Shown here in pieces: positions 55,288-60,453 of a stretch of DNA of 60,453 bases. Within the stretch, counting starts at the first letter, position 1. Each line of letters starts with the position of its first letter. Both the position numbers and the translations under genes were made by a program. The notes below the pieces were generated by a model. That model saw only the letters and a list, made by a program, of their open reading frames with translations. It had not been told where the DNA came from and ran no database searches. The DNA is from Acetobacterium malicum subsp. dehalogenans DSM 11527. GTDB lineage: Bacteria; Bacillota; Clostridia; Eubacteriales; Eubacteriaceae. The DNA lies in contig NZ_AXAC01000030.1 in assembly GCF_000472665.1 (NCBI RefSeq), positions 1 through 60,453 on the forward strand, written 5' to 3'.

Positions 55288-56349
55288 ATGGAAATTAAAA
55301 TTGTTAAAACGGTAAACCCCAAGGACAAACCAGAAGAAGATTCGCTGATCTTCGGTGTGGAATTCACTGACTATATGTTTGAGATGGACTATACCGAAGG
55401 CGTTGGCTGGCATGATGCCGTTATTAAGCCTTATGGCCCCATAGAGATCATGCCGTCGGCAATGGTTCTCCATTATGCCCAGGAAGTGTTTGAAGGCTTA
55501 AAAGCCTATAAAACCCCCTCAGGTGAGGTTCAGCTGTTCAGACCCGATGAAAATTTCAAACGGATGAACCGCTCCAATGCCCGGATGTGTATTCCGCAAA
55601 TTGATGAAGTGTTTTTACTGGAAGCCCTGAAAGCATTGGTTAAGATGGATGAATCCTGGATTCCCAAGTCTCCAGGCACGTCGCTTTATATCCGTCCCTT
55701 TGTTTTTGCCACCGATCCCTTTATCGGGGTTCGGGTTTCCAAACGCTACAAATTTATGATTATCATGTCTCCAGTGGGATCTTACTATAAAGGTGGGATG
55801 GTACCCAGCCGGATTTACGTCGAATCGGAATATGCCCGGACCGTCCGGGGCGGGACTGGCGAAGCCAAGTGCGGTGGTAATTATGCCGGTGGTCTGGCGG
55901 CGCAGGAAAAGGTTCACGAGATGGGCTTTGAACAGATCTTATGGCTGGACGGCGAAAAAAGACAGTATATCGAAGAAGTGGGAACCAGTAATGTGTTCTT
56001 TTTAATGGACGGTGTTTTTGTGACCCCATCGCTGGAAGGGACCATCTTAAACGGCATCACCCGAAAAAGTGTCATCGAATTATTGAAACATTGGGGCGAA
56101 ACGGTAGAAGAACGTCGCATCACCATCGACGAGCTTTATGAAGCCTATCAACAGGGGAAAATTGCAGAAGCCTTTGCAACCGGCACAGCGGCCGTTATTT
56201 CGCCGATTGGCACGCTTGGGTGGAAAGATACGGAAATGACATTTAACGACGGCAAAATAGGCAAATACTCCCAAAAAATATATGATACCCTCTATGATGT
56301 CCAGACCGGCAACCTGGCAGATCCATTGAATTGGATTGTGAAATTATAA
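55288..56349 (+). CDS. ilvE: branched-chain amino acid aminotransferase
   Basis: About 353 residues, PLP fold type IV, group as in eukaryotes/Bacillus (YAQEVFEGLKAYKTP, EAKCGGNYAGGLAAQ with the PLP lysine in KCGGNYA, EVGTSNVFF, GTAAVISPIG). It transaminates Leu, Ile and Val. The start at 55288 follows GGAGG; the longer frame to 55207 includes the promoter. No other ilv gene is adjacent. Confidence 0.95.
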   Translation: MEIKIVKTVNPKDKPEEDSLIFGVEFTDYMFEMDYTEGVGWHDAVIKPYGPIEIMPSAMVLHYAQEVFEGLKAYKTPSGEVQLFRPDENFKRMNRSNARMCIPQIDEVFLLEALKALVKMDESWIPKSPGTSLYIRPFVFATDPFIGVRVSKRYKFMIIMSPVGSYYKGGMVPSRIYVESEYARTVRGGTGEAKCGGNYAGGLAAQEKVHEMGFEQILWLDGEKRQYIEEVGTSNVFFLMDGVFVTPSLEGTILNGITRKSVIELLKHWGETVEERRITIDELYEAYQQGKIAEAFATGTAAVISPIGTLGWKDTEMTFNDGKIGKYSQKIYDTLYDVQTGNLADPLNWIVKL

Positions 56350-56432
56350 AAATAAAAATTTTCAAAATAATTTAACAAACCACTTGACAATATGAGTTTT
56401 CACTGGTAATATTAGTCTTGCATTTTGAATTA

Positions 56433-56521
56433 CGAGAGGTACCGAAGTGGTCATAACGGGGCGGTCTTGAAAACCGTTAGGGTGCAAGCCCACGTGGGTT
56501 CGAATCCCACCCTCTCGGCCA
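56433..56521 (+). tRNA. tRNA-Ser (TGA)
   Basis: 89 nt with the long variable arm of class II tRNAs. Acceptor CGAGAGG/CCTCTCG, anticodon loop CTTGAAA (TGA), T arm GTGGG-TTCGAAT-CCCAC and encoded CCA. Confidence 0.93.
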
Positions 56522-56566
56522 TCAAATGCCAGAGAATTGAATAAACAATTATGCATTATTACCTTT

Positions 56567-56658
56567 GGAGAAGTACTCAAGTGGCTATAAGAGGTGCCCC
56601 TGCTAAGGGTATAGGCCGTTAACGCGGTGCGTGGGTTCAAATCCCACCTTCTCCGCCA
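56567..56658 (+). tRNA. tRNA-Ser (GCT)
   Basis: 92 nt class II tRNA. Acceptor GGAGAAG/CTTCTCC, anticodon loop with GCT (CTGCTAA), long variable arm, encoded CCA. Just downstream, base composition turns A+T-rich. Confidence 0.93.
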
Positions 56659-56692
56659 CCATGAACTACGCATCAACATTGATGTTAGATAG

Positions 56693-56722
56693 AACCTGTT
56701 ACGTAAAGTAGCAGGTTTTTTT
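56693..56722 (+). terminator. terminator after the tRNA-Ser pair
   Basis: AACCTGTTAC and GTAGCAGGTT (10 bp with one G-U), T7. Confidence 0.8.
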
Positions 56723-56855
56723 ACGTTTTTTTAAAGTGAGAAGAATAACTTTAATTATTTTGAATTTCTGATACAATTATTCTTAACGCTAATAAAATTG
56801 ATTGTAGCTCATCAAGATGGTAATTAAAAATTGAAATACATCAAGGAGTAGTAAA

Positions 56856-57752
56856 ATGGCTGAAATTAAATTATTCTCTGTACAAAATGGTGTTTCTGAG
56901 CTTCCTTCCACCTCTGTTACTTTAGAGAAGGAGCTTCAAATACTTATTGAAAAGAATATGCCAGCTTTCTTCGGAGTAACCTTTCTTAAAAGTGAGTTTC
57001 AAATAACGAATGGACGGATCGACAGCTTAGGAATTGACGAGAATAACTGTCCTGTTATTTTCGAATATAAGCGAAGTGTTAATGAAAATGTTATTAACCA
57101 AGGATTATTTTATCTTGACTGGCTGTTAGATCATATGGCGGATTTTAAATTACTGGTCATGGAGATTCTGGGCATAGAAAAAGCAAATGAAATTGACTGG
57201 AGTATTCCCTGCGTTATTTGTATTGCCAGCGACTTTACAAAGTTTGATGAACATGCAGTTAATCAAATGCAGAGAAATATAAAACTTGTGCGATATAAAA
57301 AATTTGGTAATGACTTAATACTATTTGAGCATCTTAATGCACCGATTGTTAAACCCATAATAGAGAACTTAGGTATCTCTTTACCTAAAAAAAGTGGAAC
57401 TGATAAAACATTTTTACAACAATATGAGGGCGCCCCCCAAAAACTACAAGATATTTATGGAACCATTAAAGACTATATTTTATCATTGGGAGACGATATA
57501 ACTGAAAATCAACTAAAGTTGTATGTTGCTTTCAAAAAAATAAAAAATTTTATTTGTGCTGAAATATATCAAAGCAAGATCTTGTTGCATATGAGGCTAA
57601 ACCCTGATGAAATAAATCTTGAGGATGGTTTCACAAGGGATATGACAGGAATTGGTCATTTTGGTACTGGTGATTTACAGATTCTTATTAAAACAGAAGC
57701 GGATTTTGAAAAAGCAAAGATAATTATTGATAAGGCATATAATAACAATTGA
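56856..57752 (+). CDS. DUF5655 protein with PD-(D/E)XK nuclease-like domain
   Basis: 298 residues. The N-terminal half carries D56 in GRIDSLGID and E70-x-K72 in VIFEYKRS, the core of a NucS-like PD-(D/E)XK nuclease fold. The C-terminal half (about 180-298: LQDIYGTIKDYI, KLYVAFKKIKNFICAEIY) matches DUF5655. Proteins of this pairing are common in accessory regions and may act on nucleic acid. A TIR protein follows 100 bases later. AAGGAG before the ATG. Confidence 0.75.
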   Translation: MAEIKLFSVQNGVSELPSTSVTLEKELQILIEKNMPAFFGVTFLKSEFQITNGRIDSLGIDENNCPVIFEYKRSVNENVINQGLFYLDWLLDHMADFKLLVMEILGIEKANEIDWSIPCVICIASDFTKFDEHAVNQMQRNIKLVRYKKFGNDLILFEHLNAPIVKPIIENLGISLPKKSGTDKTFLQQYEGAPQKLQDIYGTIKDYILSLGDDITENQLKLYVAFKKIKNFICAEIYQSKILLHMRLNPDEINLEDGFTRDMTGIGHFGTGDLQILIKTEADFEKAKIIIDKAYNNN

Positions 57753-57851
57753 AATGCAATATAAAACATTTTTTAATTTAGAGGAATAACCAGATGGGGA
57801 AAGAGAGATGTTGGTGTTTTAGATAATTGTGATATCAGCAGAAAGGGATAA

Positions 57852-59036
57852 ATGAATAATAAGCAGGATCTTCTAGAGTTGATTGAAAAAGCAGAATACA
57901 TTCCTTCATTATTCCACGGAGTAGTAGGTGGTAATGGAATTCCAACTTTTAATCAAGTATATGATGTGCTGGAATTCGAAAACTGGAAAGCAGATTTGCA
58001 GTTTCAATTACAGAAATTGCAAGAGAAATTTATTGAGGATCAGTTTTTATTGGATACATTAAATATATTAAATGATTTCTGGGAAGGTTGGAGAGATGAA
58101 CAACATTTTCGTGAATTGTCTAGCAAGTTAATAATTATTAAGAAAAACATAGAAGATTATTTTCCGGAAAAGGGTTTGGAAAGGATAGAACAAAAAAAAG
58201 GAGAAAAGATGTCAATGAAACCACCCAAAATATTCATTAGTCATTCTTCAAAAGATAAAAGATACATAAAAGCTTTGCATGAATTGTTCGAAGATATTGG
58301 GCTTGGTGAAACACAGATGTTTTGCTCGTCAATACCAGAATATGGTATCCCGCTAGGTGAAGACATCTATGAGTACTTAAGAACCCAATTTGATGAATTT
58401 AACTTACATGTTATTTTTGTCCTCTCAAAGAATTATTATGAAAGTGCAGCTTGCTTAAATGAAATGGGTGCAGCTTGGATTCTTCAGAATTCATATACGA
58501 CAATTCTGCTTCCTAAGTTTGAGTTTTCCAAGATAGCTGGTGCAGTTAACCCAAGAAAAATTGTTTTAAAGTTAGATAGCGATAAACATGAGGTTAAGAC
58601 GAGATTAAACCAGTTACGAGAAAATATTGTAACTGAATTTGAATTGCCTCGTAATAATGATTTAAAATGGGAACGCCATCGAGATGTATTTTTAGTTGAA
58701 ATCAAAAAAATTATGGAAGAAACTGATTTAGAAGTATCTAAAAGAGAAATGACCGATGATATTAACATAACACAAAAACTTTCAAAAGAGTCCATAGAAC
58801 TTCTGAAGAATGCAAGTCAAGATCCCAATGGAATGATTGTAAAAGTAAAATCATTGTTGGGACTGAGCGTTCAGACGAATGGATTGAACTTTGTTGAATC
58901 AAAGGAAGCACGAGAAGAGGCTCGATGGAAATCAGCATTAGAAGAACTTTACAATGATGATTTGGTAACGGCGAATCCAAAGCATGATGTTTTCACACTG
59001 ACAAAAAAAGGGTTTGAAGCGGCTGATAAGTTATGA
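57852..59036 (+). CDS. TIR-domain protein, defence-like
   Basis: 394 residues. A helical N-terminal part (1-120) is followed by a TIR domain (125-260: KIFISHSSKDKRY, MFCSS, YGIPLGEDI, and the catalytic E204 in ACLNEMGAAW). A C-terminal helical/winged part ends at 394. Bacterial TIR proteins with this glutamate break down NAD+ in anti-phage systems such as Thoeris-like or stand-alone abortive infection. Whether it acts with the DUF5655 gene is unknown. AAAGGG before the ATG. Confidence 0.8.
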   Translation: MNNKQDLLELIEKAEYIPSLFHGVVGGNGIPTFNQVYDVLEFENWKADLQFQLQKLQEKFIEDQFLLDTLNILNDFWEGWRDEQHFRELSSKLIIIKKNIEDYFPEKGLERIEQKKGEKMSMKPPKIFISHSSKDKRYIKALHELFEDIGLGETQMFCSSIPEYGIPLGEDIYEYLRTQFDEFNLHVIFVLSKNYYESAACLNEMGAAWILQNSYTTILLPKFEFSKIAGAVNPRKIVLKLDSDKHEVKTRLNQLRENIVTEFELPRNNDLKWERHRDVFLVEIKKIMEETDLEVSKREMTDDINITQKLSKESIELLKNASQDPNGMIVKVKSLLGLSVQTNGLNFVESKEAREEARWKSALEELYNDDLVTANPKHDVFTLTKKGFEAADKL

Positions 59037-59151
59037 ATATTATTGATCATAGAACTACATGGTTCAGAATGATTGGTGGAATAATAATTATGTAGAGGAA
59101 AAGACTTTTTAAGATTTCCTTTTGAAGTGATTATATGGAGGTGAAAAGATT

Positions 59152-59343
59152 ATGGCAAATAAAACGGGATCGCAACCATATATAATGTTTTGTCCAATTT
59201 GTAAAGGAGATTTAGTGAACATACCTAGAAATGAAATGAAGTCAAAAGGATATATAAGAAAAGATGGAACAGTGTCGCAGTTTACGCATACTTATGAATG
59301 TAAAGCCTATGGCAATACTTTTGAAATTAATCAGGATAGATGA
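59152..59343 (+). CDS. small zinc-ribbon-like protein missing one Cys
   Basis: 63 residues. CPICKGDL near the start and YECKAYGNTFEINQ at the end outline a zinc ribbon, but the last expected Cys (CKACGN) is Tyr (TAT for TGT). GGAGG precedes the ATG. It may be a damaged or altered protein. Confidence 0.5.
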   Translation: MANKTGSQPYIMFCPICKGDLVNIPRNEMKSKGYIRKDGTVSQFTHTYECKAYGNTFEINQDR

Positions 59344-59422
59344 TGGAAATTTATAATGAACGTCCAATATTTCATAAGTAATGGAAATGCTATTGAAATG
59401 GTTATAGTAAGGAGAAATAATA

Positions 59423-59899
59423 ATGACTAAAATAAAAATGGATAATGATATGATACCTATAGTAAACAAAATCAATTCGCTTAGTTACGATACCGTATGG
59501 TCGTGTTCAGGAACGGAAGCAGATCATCCAGATAAAGATATAACAGTGCTTAACAGTTTTATTGGGTTTTTGTGCAATAATATCTCGAACCAGCAAATGG
59601 AAAATTTGCATAATATTGCAAATGAGTGTGGGCTTTTTACAAAAATTAAACATAATTCGATTGATGGATTTGTGATGGATATATATATTCCTGTAATTGG
59701 AAAGGATGGATTCTGTGATTTGCTTAATGAACGTTTTCAAAAGAGAGTAAAGCCAAATACATGGGAAACTTATTATGAAATTAAAACCGAAAATGAAATT
59801 AAGAGACTTCATGGCGGTGTAATAGAGATTTCTGATGAGCAGAAATTAAAAATTTGGAATAATTTCTTATTACTATTGCAACCAAATGAGAATGTTTAG
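59423..59899 (+). CDS. hypothetical protein with SCSGTEADHP motif
   Basis: 158 residues, no signal peptide or membrane segment. INSLSYDTVWSCSGTEADHP near 18-37 resembles a motif seen in several phage/plasmid proteins of unknown function (...T..SCSGH). AAGGAG lies before the ATG. It is the last gene visible in the second A+T-rich cluster. Confidence 0.55.
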   Translation: MTKIKMDNDMIPIVNKINSLSYDTVWSCSGTEADHPDKDITVLNSFIGFLCNNISNQQMENLHNIANECGLFTKIKHNSIDGFVMDIYIPVIGKDGFCDLLNERFQKRVKPNTWETYYEIKTENEIKRLHGGVIEISDEQKLKIWNNFLLLLQPNENV

Positions 59900-60453
59900 A
59901 GATCGTTCAAATAATTTCATCAAAAATCTTTAGTGATTAAAACATCTTTTCAGAAAAAAATTATGAATCTTATTTACATAAGAATAACAAATAAGAAATG
60001 ATTTGATATAAATCACCCGACTGAAATGTTATTTTAATTTTGAAAAAAATATGGATTTAAAATAGCTTTGCTATTTTAAAACGTTGATTTTCTCTTAATA
60101 TTCAAAACAAACGTCAAAAATGGCCATTTGAACCGTTTAGAAAGATTAACTTTGAAAAAGAATTAATGTCACAATTCTATCTTCTTGAATAATAAAACGG
60201 TTTCGAAGACTATTGAATTTTAAGCTTTTTCATATGTGTGTGTTTTGACTAGTAATGAGATGAGATGAGATGAAAACAAGGTTGATAAAAAATCAAAGGG
60301 GCTGTCGGGAAATGACGATTTTAGCCCCTAATTAAAAAATTTAACGAAACCCGCATGATAAAATGGGATATTCTTATCCGGAATCATGCGGGTTATTGTT
60401 TTTTGCAGAATTATTTTATTTTGAGGCAGCACAAAAAGAAAGTCCCACTTTTT
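59900..60453. other. A+T-rich terminal stretch, possible mobile-element edge
   Basis: No gene found. At about 60298-60328 GGGGCT...AGCCCC forms an inverted repeat with GTCGGGAAA nearby, the sort of end seen in some insertion sequences. At 60348-60394 AACCCGCATGAT/ATCATGCGGGTT form a 12-bp stem followed by a T-rich run. Confidence 0.35.
60348..60404 (+). terminator. terminator-like hairpin near the window end
   Basis: A 12-bp perfect stem with a 23-base loop, then T6 at 60399-60404. Such hairpins often sit just inside insertion sequences to block read-through into the transposase. Confidence 0.5.

Noticed and set aside
55110-55298. 62-residue reading frame before ilvE
   Set aside because: It spans the ilvE promoter and operator, has no RBS and no protein-like pattern.

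Overview
The window looks like chromosome of an acetogenic clostridium of the Acetobacterium/Eubacterium type. This is inferred from gene content: a two-subunit 2-oxoacid:ferredoxin oxidoreductase, a tungsten/molybdenum aldehyde:ferredoxin oxidoreductase with its own ferredoxin, iron-containing alcohol dehydrogenases, ChW-repeat surface protein, T-box and cobalamin-riboswitch control, and a large Bacillus-type SRP RNA. Most genes share moderate G+C and strong GGAGG-type ribosome binding sites. Two stretches (about 23.3-26.3 kb and 56.7-60.4 kb) are clearly more A+T-rich and lie just behind tRNA genes; I read them as acquired.

Layout. 1-9.2 kb: tail of an IS3-type transposase, a tandem-kinase sensor that seems to have lost its 5' end, a REC-SARP-like response regulator, and a 1.7-kb-residue ChW/YDG-repeat secreted protein that the pair may control. 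9.6-11.8 kb (minus): metA and metY for methionine synthesis. 11.95-15.1 kb: an aromatic-residue-rich leader peptide and terminator before DAHP synthase and prephenate dehydrogenase, then a FUSC-type aromatic acid exporter candidate. 15.2-16.9 kb (minus): cobalamin riboswitch, cblT and cblS for alpha-ribazole salvage. 17.1-22.8 kb: pabA-pabB-pabC (p-aminobenzoate/folate), then HD protein, CCA-adding enzyme and TatD. tRNA-Gln follows, with a first A+T-rich island (ClpP-like serine protease, DUF3467-like, GNAT). 26.3-32.8 kb: Fe-S protein, phosphopantetheinyl transferase, split chromate transporter, FMN-binding membrane protein, PTS EIICBA, GNAT. 32.9-40.1 kb (minus): ferredoxin-AOR-MoaD-ADH operon, Sel1 protein, korBA. 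40.2-49.5 kb: SRP RNA, a second Fe-ADH, LysR regulator, broken methyltransferase, split permease, UvrD-like helicase, and a T-box controlling a phenylacetate-CoA ligase. 49.7-56.7 kb: enolase, a fused Memo-AMMECR1 protein, mutY, a G5/3D-domain protein, ilvE and two tRNA-Ser genes. 56.8-60.4 kb: a second A+T-rich island with a DUF5655 nuclease-like protein and a TIR protein, ending in what may be the edge of another mobile element.

How the parts connect. Aromatic metabolism recurs: a Tyr/Trp/Phe-rich leader peptide in front of the entry enzyme of the aromatic pathway, an aromatic exporter candidate next door, p-aminobenzoate synthesis from chorismate, and an aryl-CoA ligase under a T-box whose likely specifier is Trp. 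The second theme is ferredoxin-linked carbonyl chemistry (AOR, KorAB, two Fe-ADHs). The most interesting items are the multi-aromatic ribosome-mediated attenuator, the T-box/paaK pairing, the candidate SARP-type operator before the giant surface protein, and the two uncharacterised A+T-rich gene clusters.
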